Origin: Singulisphaera sp. GP187
Lineage (GTDB): Bacteria > Planctomycetota > Phycisphaerae > Phycisphaerales > SM1A02
Direction of reading: 5' to 3'
Assembly: GCA_945869475.1 (NCBI GenBank)
Contig: CAMBOV010000001.1
Coordinates: forward strand, 310,001-374,000
Length of the DNA stretch: 64,000 nt
This document shows, piece after piece, positions 24,604 through 33,652 of this stretch. Position 1 is the first letter of the stretch, and the number at the start of each line of letters is the position of its first letter. The position numbers were made by a program, and so were the translations under genes. The notes under the pieces are model-generated. The model was not told the origin of the DNA. It made no database searches and was given only the letters and a program-made list of their open reading frames with translations.

Positions 24604-26484
24604 ATGGAATACGACCAAAGCATCCTCCGAAATGTCGCCATCATCGCTCACGTCGATCACGGAAAGACGACGCTCGTCGACGCCATGTTGCGCGCCTCGA
24701 GTGCCGCAACCGAAGTCGAGAAGGATGCAGAATGCGTCCTCGATTCAAATCCGCTCGAACGCGAGCGCGGCATCACGATCTTGGCGAAGAACTGCGCCGT
24801 GGATTACACGATTCAGCATGGTGCAACCAAGGGTCGCGCACTTCGCGTGAACATCATTGATACTCCAGGCCACGCCGACTTCGGTGGCGAGGTTGAGCGT
24901 GTGCTTCGAATGGCCGACGGCTGTCTCTTGCTCGTCGATGCGATGGAAGGACCGATGCCGCAGACGCGCTTCGTTCTTTCGAAGGCACTTGAGCTCGGAC
25001 TCAAGCCGATCGTTGTTGTGAACAAGTGCGACCGTCCCGATGCGCGCCCTGATGAAGTCGTCAACGAAGTCTTCGATCTGCTGATCGATCTTGGTGCCGA
25101 CGAACTCGCACTCGACTTCACAGTGATCTGGGCATCGGGTCGAGACGGATGGGCGAGCAACGACCGCAACGATCGTTCACGCGGCGTCGATGATCTGTTC
25201 GCCGCGATCGAGGCGAAAGTTCCAGCACCCAAGAGCGACATCACTGCGCCGCTGCAATACCTCGTTGTCAATCTCGGGTCAAATGACTACGTCGGACGGC
25301 TCGGCATCGGTCGCGTTTTTCAAGGGATTCTGAAGGCGAATTCGTCGGTGATTGTCTGCAAGGCAGATGGCACGATGCAACGCGCAAAGATTCAAGGGGT
25401 CAAGCGATTCGAAGGTCTTGCTCGGCAAGCGGTCGATTCGATCAGCGCAGGAGATCTCTGCGCGATCGAAGGCATCACCGACATTGAAGTTGGCGATACG
25501 GTGTGTTCGCCTGACAATCCAGTGGCAATGGTCCGCGTCAAGGTTGACGAACCGACGCTGCACATGATTTTCAGAATCAACGACGGACCACTCGGTGGAC
25601 GTGAAGGAAAGTTTGTGACGAGTCGGCAGATTTCAGAGCGACTTGAACGCGAACTTCGCGCCAATGTCGCGTTGCGCGTCAGTCCCGGCGACAGCGCCGA
25701 AGAGTTTCACGTCTCTGGACGCGGTCTCTTGCACCTTGGCGTGCTTCTCGAAACGATGCGCCGTGAAGGCTTCGAGTTGACCGTCGGCAAGCCCGAAGTC
25801 ATCGAGCGCGAGATCGACGGAGTGAAGCACGAGCCCTACGAGAAGCTCGCGCTCGATGTCGCGCAGAACGTCATGGGTGGAGCGCTCGAACTGCTCGGAC
25901 AGCGCGGCGCTGAAATCACCAAAGTCGACATGCGCGGCACTCGCTGCCACGTCGAAGCTGACATCCCCGCGCGAAGTCTCATTGGATTGCGCACCCGCAT
26001 CCTCAATGCCACTGGCGGCGAGGCGGTGATGCACCATTCATTCTGCGACTATCGACAGATTCGTGTCGCTCCGCGAAAGCGCATCAACGGTGTCATGATC
26101 GGCGTCGACGCTGGAACTGCGACCACATTCTCACTCTTGAACCTCGCTGAACGAGGCGTTATGTTCGTCAGCCACGGCGATGTCGTCTATGAGGGGATGG
26201 TCGTCGGCGAGCACAACCGCGACCGAGACTTGCATGTGAATGTGGTGAAGGCGAAGCCGATGTCGAACGTTCGTGAGTCGAACAAAGAAGCGACCGTTGT
26301 CTTGAAGGCGCCTCGTCCGCTGACCCTTGAGAGTGCGCTTGAGTACCTCGAAGGCGATGAGTACGTCGAAATCACTCCGACTGCGATTCGCATTCGCAAA
26401 AAAATCCTGAAAGAGAACGATCGCAAGAAGATCGTCCGTCAGCAGAAGGATCGCGAAGCAGCCCTGCAGGGCGCGGATGACTGA
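24604..26484 (+). CDS. typA: Translational GTPase TypA/BipA
   Basis: TypA is a ribosome-associated GTPase needed for large-subunit assembly under stress. This 626-residue protein opens with 'NVAIIAHVDHGKTTLVDAML' (G1), then 'ERERGITI' (G2), 'NIIDTPGHADFGGEVERVL' (G3) and 'VVNKCDRPDARP' (G4). The TypA C-terminal domain ends with 'ALEYLEGDEYVEITPTAIRIRKKIL'. ATG 24604 gives the canonical N-terminus; a 764-residue reading from 24190 reads through the opposite-strand small gene and is rejected. Between G4 and domain II there is a typical 'IWASGRDGWAS' G5 region. Confidence 0.96.
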   Translation: MEYDQSILRNVAIIAHVDHGKTTLVDAMLRASSAATEVEKDAECVLDSNPLERERGITILAKNCAVDYTIQHGATKGRALRVNIIDTPGHADFGGEVERVLRMADGCLLLVDAMEGPMPQTRFVLSKALELGLKPIVVVNKCDRPDARPDEVVNEVFDLLIDLGADELALDFTVIWASGRDGWASNDRNDRSRGVDDLFAAIEAKVPAPKSDITAPLQYLVVNLGSNDYVGRLGIGRVFQGILKANSSVIVCKADGTMQRAKIQGVKRFEGLARQAVDSISAGDLCAIEGITDIEVGDTVCSPDNPVAMVRVKVDEPTLHMIFRINDGPLGGREGKFVTSRQISERLERELRANVALRVSPGDSAEEFHVSGRGLLHLGVLLETMRREGFELTVGKPEVIEREIDGVKHEPYEKLALDVAQNVMGGALELLGQRGAEITKVDMRGTRCHVEADIPARSLIGLRTRILNATGGEAVMHHSFCDYRQIRVAPRKRINGVMIGVDAGTATTFSLLNLAERGVMFVSHGDVVYEGMVVGEHNRDRDLHVNVVKAKPMSNVRESNKEATVVLKAPRPLTLESALEYLEGDEYVEITPTAIRIRKKILKENDRKKIVRQQKDREAALQGADD

Positions 26485-26521
26485 ACCGAACCGAGCCTGC
26501 GAAACCTGTTGAATTCTGCCG

Positions 26522-26527
26522 TAGTAT
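26522..26527 (+). promoter_or_regulatory. -10 hexamer TAGTAT of lysC and the Ser/Thr kinase
   Basis: TAGTAT lies 7 nt before GTG 26535. The TTCGCCCCGTG that links hexamer and start is almost the same as at rplU. Confidence 0.55.
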
Positions 26528-26534
26528 TCGCCCC

Positions 26535-27803
26535 GTGCCGGTGATCGTTCAAAAATTCGGTGGCACGAGCATCGCCGATGCTCCCCGTATTCGCCGTGCT
26601 GCGCAGCGTGTTGCGGATGCGCGGGCCGCAGGGTTCGATGTCGTCGTCGTCGCCAGCGCGATGGGGCAGACCACCGACGAACTGATCGCACTTGCTGAAC
26701 AAGTTTCGCCCGTTCCTGATCGAAGAGAACTCGACATGTTGCTCGCGACGGGCGAACAGGTCACCGTTGGATTGCTCGCGATGGCACTGCGCGAACTCGG
26801 CTGCCCTGCGAGCAGTCTCACGGGCGGTCAAGCTGGTCTTCGAACCGACGGCGTGCATGGTCGCGCCCGCATCACCCGCATCGAGTGTGGGCGGCTTGAG
26901 CGTTTGCTCTCACGCGGCGAGATTCCAGTGGTTGCGGGGTTTCAGGGCACAAGCGATGAGGGAGAGATCACAACACTCGGTCGTGGAGGAAGCGATACCA
27001 CGGCCGTGGCGATTGCAGCTGCGCTGCGCGTCGCAGATGGTGGCGGATACTGCGAGATCTTTACGGACGTCGACGGGGTCTACACCGCTGATCCAAGACT
27101 CGTTCGCAGCGCCGTCAAATTGCCGCGCATCTCGTACGAAGAAATGCTCGAACTCGCGACACTTGGCGCTGGGGTCATGCACCCGCGAGCGGTGCTCTTC
27201 GGCGAGAAGTTCGGTGTTCCAATTCACGTTCGTCACAGTCAAAAACCAGATCATGGCACGATGATCTCGAGGGAGAATTTAGACATGGAAGAACTTGCGG
27301 TTGTCGGTTGCGCACTCAAAGAAGAACTTGGTCGCGTGAGCATTCGCCAGATCAAGAACGCGGTGGGGCTCCAGGGGAAGATTTTCACAGCGCTCGCTTC
27401 ATCGAACATCGTTGTGGATGACATCATGCAAACCGAGCAGGGTTCAGCGACGATGATTGCATTCACAGTCGACCACGGCGACCTTGCAGAGGCGAAGCAG
27501 ATCGTTGCCAAGACTCTTGCAGAGTTAGGTGAGGGCGAAATGTCGATCGACGTGGGACTCGCGAAGGTCTCTGTGGTGGGAGTCGGGATGAAAATGCACG
27601 CAGGAGTGGCAAGCCGCATGTTTCGCGCGCTCGGTGAAGTCGGGGTGCCGATCCACAACATCACCACCAGTGAAATCAAGATTAGTTGCATCATCGACAC
27701 CGCCAATGGTCAGCGCGCACTTGAGACGGTGCACGCAGCGTTCGGACTTGGACTCGGCAATAACGCCACCATCGCGATGCAAACCGATTCACAGCGCGTA
27801 TGA
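26535..27803 (+). CDS. lysC: Aspartate kinase with ACT domains
   Basis: This enzyme phosphorylates aspartate, the first step to lysine/diaminopimelate, threonine and methionine. Motifs are 'VQKFGGTSIADAPRI' at the N-terminus, 'VVVASAMGQTTDEL', 'GFQGTSDEGEITTLGRGGSDTTAVAIAAAL', 'CEIFTDVDGVYTADPR' and 'MLELATLGAGVMHPRAV'. Two ACT domains fill the last 160 residues ('VSVVGVGMKMHAGVASRMFRAL', 'HNITTSEIKISCII') and predict feedback control. The start is GTG 26535, 7 nt after a TAGTAT hexamer. The stop overlaps the Ser/Thr kinase start (ATGA). Confidence 0.95.
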   Translation: MPVIVQKFGGTSIADAPRIRRAAQRVADARAAGFDVVVVASAMGQTTDELIALAEQVSPVPDRRELDMLLATGEQVTVGLLAMALRELGCPASSLTGGQAGLRTDGVHGRARITRIECGRLERLLSRGEIPVVAGFQGTSDEGEITTLGRGGSDTTAVAIAAALRVADGGGYCEIFTDVDGVYTADPRLVRSAVKLPRISYEEMLELATLGAGVMHPRAVLFGEKFGVPIHVRHSQKPDHGTMISRENLDMEELAVVGCALKEELGRVSIRQIKNAVGLQGKIFTALASSNIVVDDIMQTEQGSATMIAFTVDHGDLAEAKQIVAKTLAELGEGEMSIDVGLAKVSVVGVGMKMHAGVASRMFRALGEVGVPIHNITTSEIKISCIIDTANGQRALETVHAAFGLGLGNNATIAMQTDSQRV

Positions 27804-30397
27804 CCATCGATCACAGCCAGAATCTGTGGAAGTCGAGCGATCCCGCGCCCAACGCGCCCCAGCCGCCGGTGCTTCCAGGATTGCGTGTGATTCGCTTGCT
27901 CGGCGCGGGGGGGTTCGGTGCGGTGTGGCTCTGTGAGCAGAGCGAACCACTCGAGCGCCAGGTCGCCGTCAAAGTCATGCGCACCGTCATCGCGGGTCCG
28001 CGACTTCGACAGCGGTTTGAAGCGGAGCGTCGACTGCTTGCGCGGATGGATCATCCTGGCATTGCGCATGTCTTCGATGCAGGAGAAGCGCAGGACGGCA
28101 GTCTCTATTTCATCATGGAGTTAGTCAGTGGTGAACCATTGCTCGAGTGGTGCGATCGACAACGCCTCTCGATTGAAGCGCGGCTCGTGCTCGCTCGCCA
28201 AGTCTGCGCGGCTGTGCAACACGCGCACACCAAGGGAGTGATTCACCTCGATCTCAAGTCAGCGAACATCTTGGTGCGCGATGTCGATGGTGCTGCCGTG
28301 GTCAAGGTCATCGACTTTGGAGTTGCGCAGCTCGCAGACGACCCAGATGCCGTGCGAACAATGGTGGGGGAGGCGCAGGGACCCGTCGGAACCCTCGAGT
28401 ACATGGCGCCAGAGCAACTCACGGGCACGAAGCAACTCGACACTCGCGCAGACATCTATTCGCTTGGAGTGACGATCTATCAATTGCTGTGTGGACTTTT
28501 GCCCTTCGACTCGCGCGAACTGCGCGCAGCGGGCACGATCGAGGCGCAGAAAATCATTCGCGAGTGCGAACCAGATGCGCCAAGCGAACGCTTCAGCCGG
28601 CTGATGGCACTCGAACCTGCCGAGTCCGCGCAGCGCGCGGCAAGCCGGCAACTCGATGGACGACGTCTTTTACAGAAGATTCGTGGACAGCTCGACGCGG
28701 TCGTCTTGCACTGTCTCGAGAAGGACCCGAGCAACCGGTACGGAACCTGCGATGCGCTCTGCGACGACCTCGCTCGGTGGCTTGCGTTCGAACCAGTCGT
28801 CGCGCGACCAGCGTCGAAAGCATTGCGGTTGAGAAAGTTCGCGCGGCGCCATCGGGTTGGGCTTTCAGCAGCGACGATCGTCGCGCTCGCGGTCGCCGCC
28901 GGAGGAATCACGGCGACCTACGGATGGATCGAAGCAAATAGGCAACTCGCGCGGGCCGAGCGATTGCACGACTTCAACAATGACATGCTCGCAGCGGTGA
29001 CCCCAGAGATTGCCAAAGGGATGGATACCACACTTGTTCGAATGATCTTCGACAAGTCGATGGGTTCGATCGACACACAGTTCATCGATGACCCTGAACT
29101 CGCGGCAGACGCGCACCGAACAGCAGGCGTCGCGTATCGCGCGATTGGTGAGTATGAGCTCGCGCTGACCCATCTCGCTTCGCAGGAGAGGCTCCTTCGT
29201 GCGCTGCACGATCCCGACGATCTCGAACTGCTGAGTGCTCAAAACGATCTTGGAAATGGACTGATGCTGACGAATCGTGTCGACGAGGCGGCGGTGCTGC
29301 TCGAGCGTGTCGTTGAGCGACGAACGGCCATCCTTGGCGCAGAGAACCCCGACACTCTCAAGTCACTCCACAACATCGCGTGGCTTCGAGACGCGCAAGC
29401 TCGACCGAAAGAAGCGCTTGTGCTCTATCAAGACGTCGTCGAGCGCAAGCGCCGAGTGCTCGGACCCGACGACGACAGCACGCTGCAGTCGCTCAATTTT
29501 CTCGGCGAGATTCAGCGCAGGCTTGGCGACTATCCCGCGGCGCGCGGGACCTTTGAAGATGTCATCGCGAGGCGAACGGCGCTTGCTGGCGCAGACTCGA
29601 CCGATGCGCTGATCGCTCGCAACAACTACGTCGTCGTCTTGCGTGCGATGGGCGAAGCGAAGACGGCTGAACCGCTGCTTCGAGAACTCATCAGCGATAT
29701 GACGGTCGTTTTCGGCAGCGATCACCAGATGACGCTCATCGCCCAGAACAATTTGGCAGCGATCTTGCGCGATTCAAATCGGGTCGCCGACGCAGAGGCG
29801 ATCTATCGAGAGATTTGGCCGAAATTCGAAGGGCGACTCGGTCCCAACCACCAATTCGTACTCACCTCCATGGGCAACCTTGCCTTGTCCCTTGAGATGC
29901 AAGAGAAACTGGATGAAGCACAAGCGCTGTATCTCGAGACCCTCACACGCAAGCGCGCCTCGCTCGCACCCAAAGCGACTTCGACGCTCATCACGCTTCT
30001 GAATCTCGGATCGCTCTACTGGCAGCGCGAGCGATTCGCTGATGCGCATGCACTCTGGACGGAGTCGTCTGCAGGATTTCACGAGACCCTGGGAGCGCGC
30101 CATCCACACACTATTCGATCGGATGTTCGACTCGCACAATCGCACCTCAAATTCGGCACCCCAGCGCAGGTACTTGAGCTCATTCGCGTCGCGCTCGGAA
30201 GTGACGATCCGAGACTCTCACCTGATCTCGAGATGATCATCAAACAGGTCACTGGGCAGGCGCTCGCGCTGCAAGGCGATCGGCAGGGAGCGATCGAGTC
30301 ACTCGAGAAGGCGCATGAGATCGCGCTGAGCATCACGAAGGAAAAGGTCGCGCTCGAGATCGCAGCGCAGATCGCCATATTGAAGGGATCGCCGTAA
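27800..30397 (+). CDS. Membrane Ser/Thr protein kinase with C-terminal TPR domain
   Basis: The 865-residue protein has a Hanks-type kinase domain (about 30-340): glycine loop 'LGAGGFGAVW', 'VAVKVM' lysine, catalytic 'HLDLKSANIL' (HLD instead of the common HRD), 'DFGVAQL' and 'GTLEYMAPEQL'. One membrane span ('VGLSAATIVALAVAAGGITATYGWI') comes near residue 360. About 450 residues of kinesin-light-chain-type TPR repeats follow ('LGAENPDTLKSLHNIAWLRDAQARPKEAL'). This is the usual planctomycete layout, with a cytoplasmic kinase and an outward-facing protein-binding region. It overlaps lysC by 4 bp, so the two are co-translated. Confidence 0.93.
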   Translation: MTIDHSQNLWKSSDPAPNAPQPPVLPGLRVIRLLGAGGFGAVWLCEQSEPLERQVAVKVMRTVIAGPRLRQRFEAERRLLARMDHPGIAHVFDAGEAQDGSLYFIMELVSGEPLLEWCDRQRLSIEARLVLARQVCAAVQHAHTKGVIHLDLKSANILVRDVDGAAVVKVIDFGVAQLADDPDAVRTMVGEAQGPVGTLEYMAPEQLTGTKQLDTRADIYSLGVTIYQLLCGLLPFDSRELRAAGTIEAQKIIRECEPDAPSERFSRLMALEPAESAQRAASRQLDGRRLLQKIRGQLDAVVLHCLEKDPSNRYGTCDALCDDLARWLAFEPVVARPASKALRLRKFARRHRVGLSAATIVALAVAAGGITATYGWIEANRQLARAERLHDFNNDMLAAVTPEIAKGMDTTLVRMIFDKSMGSIDTQFIDDPELAADAHRTAGVAYRAIGEYELALTHLASQERLLRALHDPDDLELLSAQNDLGNGLMLTNRVDEAAVLLERVVERRTAILGAENPDTLKSLHNIAWLRDAQARPKEALVLYQDVVERKRRVLGPDDDSTLQSLNFLGEIQRRLGDYPAARGTFEDVIARRTALAGADSTDALIARNNYVVVLRAMGEAKTAEPLLRELISDMTVVFGSDHQMTLIAQNNLAAILRDSNRVADAEAIYREIWPKFEGRLGPNHQFVLTSMGNLALSLEMQEKLDEAQALYLETLTRKRASLAPKATSTLITLLNLGSLYWQRERFADAHALWTESSAGFHETLGARHPHTIRSDVRLAQSHLKFGTPAQVLELIRVALGSDDPRLSPDLEMIIKQVTGQALALQGDRQGAIESLEKAHEIALSITKEKVALEIAAQIAILKGSP

Positions 30398-30503
30398 GAT
30401 CACAGCAGAAACGACGGCGTTCATAGGCAAAGATACGATTTAACAGAACATATATTATCGGACTTTCGGCATCTTCGAGGTCTTTCGGCGACACTCCGTC
30501 TTA
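30398..30503 (+). promoter_or_regulatory. AT-rich upstream region of the Fur-like gene with possible operator
   Basis: Within a GC-rich neighbourhood, 30424-30463 is AT-rich and contains TATATT (about 30452). GATACGAT and ATATTATC form an imperfect dyad around it. Fur-family genes are often self-regulated, so this may be operator plus promoter. No sharp consensus Fur box is present. Confidence 0.35.
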
Positions 30504-30980
30504 GTGAAGAATCCGATCACCGAGAGCCCCAAGAAACAACCGACGGCACCGCTCTGTTCTGTCTTTCGGCGCTTCCTGAAGTCAAAGGGTTTGAAGTACA
30601 CGATCGAACGAGCCGACGTGCTCGACGCAATCATCGCTCGCGACGGTCTCTTTGAAGCTGAGGAGTTGTTGCTCGAGTTGCGCCGCCGGGGGCATCGAGT
30701 CTCGAAGGCAACGACCTACCGAACAATTCATTTGCTTCAGGATGCCGGCATCATTGTGCAGGCGCTTTTCGATTCGAAGCAAGCGCACTACCAGTTGATC
30801 TACGGCAAGGAACCGCGCGACCACATGGTCTGCATGAAGACCGGTCGACTGGTTGAGTTTCAGAGCGGTGAGTTGACACAACTTCGGGATCGGATCTGCA
30901 AGCAGCTTGGATGGACTCCCATCGGACACCGATTTCAAATCTACGCCGTGAGCCCCGAAGGTCAACAGCCCGAGCGCTGA
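30504..30980 (+). CDS. Fur-family metal-responsive transcriptional regulator
   Basis: The 158-residue regulator has the Fur winged-helix DNA-binding domain ('LKYTIERADVLDAIIARDGLFEAEELLLELRRRGHRVSKATTYRTIHLLQDAGII') and the dimerisation domain ('YQLIYGKEPRDHMVCMKTGRLVEF'). The CxxC of the structural zinc site is reduced to one Cys (CMKT), and the second C-terminal CxxC is absent. The regulatory metal (Fe, Zn, Mn) cannot be assigned. The start is GTG 30504. The 3' end overlaps convergent tsaE by 19 bp. Confidence 0.88.
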   Translation: MKNPITESPKKQPTAPLCSVFRRFLKSKGLKYTIERADVLDAIIARDGLFEAEELLLELRRRGHRVSKATTYRTIHLLQDAGIIVQALFDSKQAHYQLIYGKEPRDHMVCMKTGRLVEFQSGELTQLRDRICKQLGWTPIGHRFQIYAVSPEGQQPER

Positions 30981-31396
30981 TCGGTGATCTCGATCGTTCG
31001 GCCCTCGCCTGAGAAGTCAATTCGAATATCGATGCGTTGCGCTGGCAGCGCTGCTCGAATGCGACTCGCCCACTCAACAACGATGACGCCGCGTGCGGTC
31101 GCGAGCAACTCATCCCAGCCGAGCGTTTCGAGGTCGTCGCAGGTGCGCATTCTCCAGAGGTCAATGTGTGTCAGTGACAACCGCCCACCTTCGTAGCTTT
31201 GCATCGTGACAAATGTCGGACTCGCAACCAACTGCGAGTCGATCGCGAGTCCGCGCGCGAGACCACGAACAAATGAGGTCTTGCCTGCACCGAGTTCACC
31301 ATCGATTCCTATGAAATCGCCTGCGTTGAGCGAGCGTGCGAGCATCTCGCCCGCGCGTTCAGTGGCGGCCTCATCGATGAGTTCACTTGCTGCCAT
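30962..31396 (-). CDS. tsaE: tRNA threonylcarbamoyladenosine biosynthesis ATPase TsaE
   Basis: TsaE works with TsaB and TsaD to make t6A37 on ANN-decoding tRNAs. The 144-residue protein has the family P-loop GELGAGKTS (33-41), 'SPTFVTMQSYEG', 'LTHIDLWRM' and 'VVEWASRI'. ATG 31396 is chosen because it gives family length and a 14-bp overlap with thiL; longer readings go deep into thiL. It is last in the overlapping waaA-thiL-tsaE operon. Confidence 0.9.
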   Translation of the reverse strand: MAASELIDEAATERAGEMLARSLNAGDFIGIDGELGAGKTSFVRGLARGLAIDSQLVASPTFVTMQSYEGGRLSLTHIDLWRMRTCDDLETLGWDELLATARGVIVVEWASRIRAALPAQRIDIRIDFSGEGRTIEITDQRSGC

Positions 31397-32321
31397 GAGT
31401 CCATCCAAGCTGTGTTGCATCTTCGCACTCATCGCCGATGAGCACCACCGCCAGTCGCGGGTCGCTCTCTGCGCGAGCGACGACCTGACCGACCACGGTG
31501 AATCCACTCGGAGCCGCCGCGCGCCCATCGATCGCTGCGAGCAACTCATAGTCTTCGCCGTCGCCGAGTGCGCAAGACAACGTCACCCCACACTGACACG
31601 GGATCTGTTCAGCGAGAAATTGTGCTTGCAGCGCACAGCCACCCTTCTGCGATGAAGCATGCATCATCCGACCAGAGTCGACCCCGAGTCCATCGCTGAG
31701 GTCCATCATCGCGTGCACGCGCGTTCCGAGTGCATCGATCAACGTCTGCGCCGCTCGCACGCGCGGGGTGAATGTGAGATGTCGTCCAAGGCCCTCTTCG
31801 CCGAACGATCCGCCGAGCGCGCCGCTCACAATCAAGAGATCGCCAACACAGGCACCGCTGCGTGTCACGACAATTCCATCCGTTCGCGGTGTCGCCAGAA
31901 CCGTGATCGAAAGCACCAGCGGCGCTGCGACATCTGTGTGGATGGTCGTGTCGCCTCCGATGAGCGGCGCACCGAATTCGCGACCCCACTGCCGCACCGA
32001 TGCCAACAATTCATGCGCGGCTTCTTGGGTCATCGCCACAGGCAACGTCGCGCAGGCGAGGATTGCGACTGGGAGCGCTCCCATCGCCGCAACGTCGCTG
32101 AGATTGCGCGCAACGGCCTTTCGCGCGATCAGTTCGATTGGCGTTGAAGTCGTGACATGCACACCGACAACCACCTGATCGACCGCGCAAAGCAGTCGAT
32201 TCGATGGCCACTCGAGAAGAGCCATGTCGTCTCCTGGTCGAATCAAGACCGTGGACGGCAACCGACCGTTGTCCGCCGCGACGGCGTTGAGAATCATCTC
32301 TTCATTGAGCGGAACCATCAC
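31383..32321 (-). CDS. thiL: Thiamine-monophosphate kinase
   Basis: ThiL phosphorylates thiamine monophosphate to the cofactor thiamine pyrophosphate. The 312-residue protein has the metal-binding 'GDDMALLE', 'AVDQVVVGVHV', 'ARKAVARNLSDVAAMGALP', 'GGDTTI', 'MDLSDGLGVDSGRMMHAS' and 'GDGEDYELL', all in family order. No other thiamine gene is near. It overlaps waaA (20 bp upstream) and tsaE (14 bp downstream). Confidence 0.93.
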   Translation of the reverse strand: MMVPLNEEMILNAVAADNGRLPSTVLIRPGDDMALLEWPSNRLLCAVDQVVVGVHVTTSTPIELIARKAVARNLSDVAAMGALPVAILACATLPVAMTQEAAHELLASVRQWGREFGAPLIGGDTTIHTDVAAPLVLSITVLATPRTDGIVVTRSGACVGDLLIVSGALGGSFGEEGLGRHLTFTPRVRAAQTLIDALGTRVHAMMDLSDGLGVDSGRMMHASSQKGGCALQAQFLAEQIPCQCGVTLSCALGDGEDYELLAAIDGRAAAPSGFTVVGQVVARAESDPRLAVVLIGDECEDATQLGWTHGSK

Positions 32322-33591
32322 AACGCGATCCTAGCGGTGCAAGCAATCGTTCGGCCACGCGCGCATTCGCAGCCGAAGCACCCTGTTCACGGGCGACGAC
32401 TTCGCGGGCTGCCGCTGCGATCGTGCGCCGGCGATCCGGTGCCGCCAAGAGTTCTGCGATCGTTGTCGCCACGTCTTGCGCTGAACACTGCACAAGTCCT
32501 CCAGCCGCGAGCAGCGCATCAGCGGTCGTTTGAAAATCATCGACGCGTGGACCGACGATGACAACTTTTCCGAGCGCGGCGGGCTCCATCATGTCTGAAC
32601 CGTGCAGCGTGCCAAACGTGCGGCCCAGTACCACGAGATCAGCGAGTGCGTATGCCTTGCGCAGTTCGCCGATGGTGTCGAGAACGAATCGTCCAGTTGC
32701 ACTCCCCTGCCGTCCTTCACTGCGACGCACCGCACCCGGAAGCGCCGCGGCGGCCTGCGCGAACCACTCTGGCTTGCGCGGTGCACAGAGCAACTGCACT
32801 CGATCGCCGACTGCTGCGTGGATGAGTGCCTCCTCGCCTGGTGCCGTCGAGCCAGCGACCACGAGGGGTTTCGCACGGTCGATTCCCATCTCGCGCGCGA
32901 GCGCGTCGGCGCCATCGACTGAGTCGGCGATCTCGGCAGTATCCCACTTCATCGTGCCCGTCACAGTGATTCTCGCTGGATCCACTCCCATCGCTGCGAA
33001 CCGTTCTGCGTACGTGCGGTCTTGCGCACAGACGTGCGTGAGCCGGCGAAACATCGGCGAGAGCAACCAGCGAACGCGCTTCGAGCGGGCAAAACTGCGA
33101 GCGCTCAGTCGTCCGTTCACGACGGCGACCGGAATGCATCGTTTCTCGCAGAGGCTGGTGAAATTCGGCCAGAGTTCGAGCTCCATCAAGAGCACAAGGT
33201 CAGGGTGCACGGCGGCAAGAAATCGTTGCGTGCCCCACGAAAGATCAAACGGAGCACGCACGACGGTGTGACGCGCATCAAAGAGAGAGTGTGCTCTGGC
33301 GATTCCCGTGTTCGTTGTCACGCTGATGATGATCTCTGCGCGCAGCGCGCCGCTCGCGAGCTCATCCACGAGATATCGGATCGCATTGACCTCTCCGACT
33401 GAGACGGCATGAATCAAGATTCGTGGCCTGGTCACTGTTCCTGTCATTCGCGGCGAAAGCGCGGGCACACGCACGCCGAGGCGAGCTGCCCAATCCGTGA
33501 AGATTTTGCCGCTCTTCACGAGCGAAACAAGCCAGATCGGAAGTGTCAACAGTGCTGTGACGAGGTACGCGAGATCGACAACAAAGCGCAT
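32302..33591 (-). CDS. waaA: 3-deoxy-D-manno-octulosonic acid (Kdo) transferase
   Basis: WaaA adds Kdo to lipid A precursor at the inner face of the inner membrane, so the organism should make LPS. The 429-residue glycosyltransferase has an N-terminal membrane segment ('LVTALLTLPIWLVSLVKSG'), then 'ILIHAVSVGEVNAIRYLV', 'HPDLVLLMELELWPNF', 'VNGRLSARSFARSKR', 'GSTAPGEEALI', 'VLGRTFGTLHGSDMMEPAALGKVVIVGP' and a C-terminal helix. It is first in an overlapping operon with thiL and tsaE. A TACCCT hexamer lies 9 nt before the ATG. Confidence 0.93.
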   Translation of the reverse strand: MRFVVDLAYLVTALLTLPIWLVSLVKSGKIFTDWAARLGVRVPALSPRMTGTVTRPRILIHAVSVGEVNAIRYLVDELASGALRAEIIISVTTNTGIARAHSLFDARHTVVRAPFDLSWGTQRFLAAVHPDLVLLMELELWPNFTSLCEKRCIPVAVVNGRLSARSFARSKRVRWLLSPMFRRLTHVCAQDRTYAERFAAMGVDPARITVTGTMKWDTAEIADSVDGADALAREMGIDRAKPLVVAGSTAPGEEALIHAAVGDRVQLLCAPRKPEWFAQAAAALPGAVRRSEGRQGSATGRFVLDTIGELRKAYALADLVVLGRTFGTLHGSDMMEPAALGKVVIVGPRVDDFQTTADALLAAGGLVQCSAQDVATTIAELLAAPDRRRTIAAAAREVVAREQGASAANARVAERLLAPLGSRCDGSAQ

Positions 33592-33600
33592 GGCGGCGCG

Positions 33601-33606
33601 AGGGTA
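33601..33606 (-). promoter_or_regulatory. -10 hexamer TACCCT of waaA-thiL-tsaE
   Basis: TACCCT on the minus strand lies 9 nt before ATG 33591, with no Shine-Dalgarno sequence. Confidence 0.5.
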
Positions 33607-33639
33607 TCGGATGGATCACCTGGCTAATGGCGTGCCCGA

Positions 33640-33645
33640 TAGTCT
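33640..33645 (+). promoter_or_regulatory. -10 hexamer TAGTCT of the 5-oxoprolinase gene
   Basis: TAGTCT lies 7 nt before ATG 33653 and matches the rhomboid operon hexamer. It argues for 33653 over ATG 33611 as the start. Confidence 0.5.
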
Positions 33646-33652
33646 CGCAGGG

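Noticed and set aside
33497-33652. Longer 5-oxoprolinase start overlapping waaA
   Set aside because: The added residues lack family similarity, lie opposite waaA, and a promoter-like TAGTCT sits just before ATG 33653.
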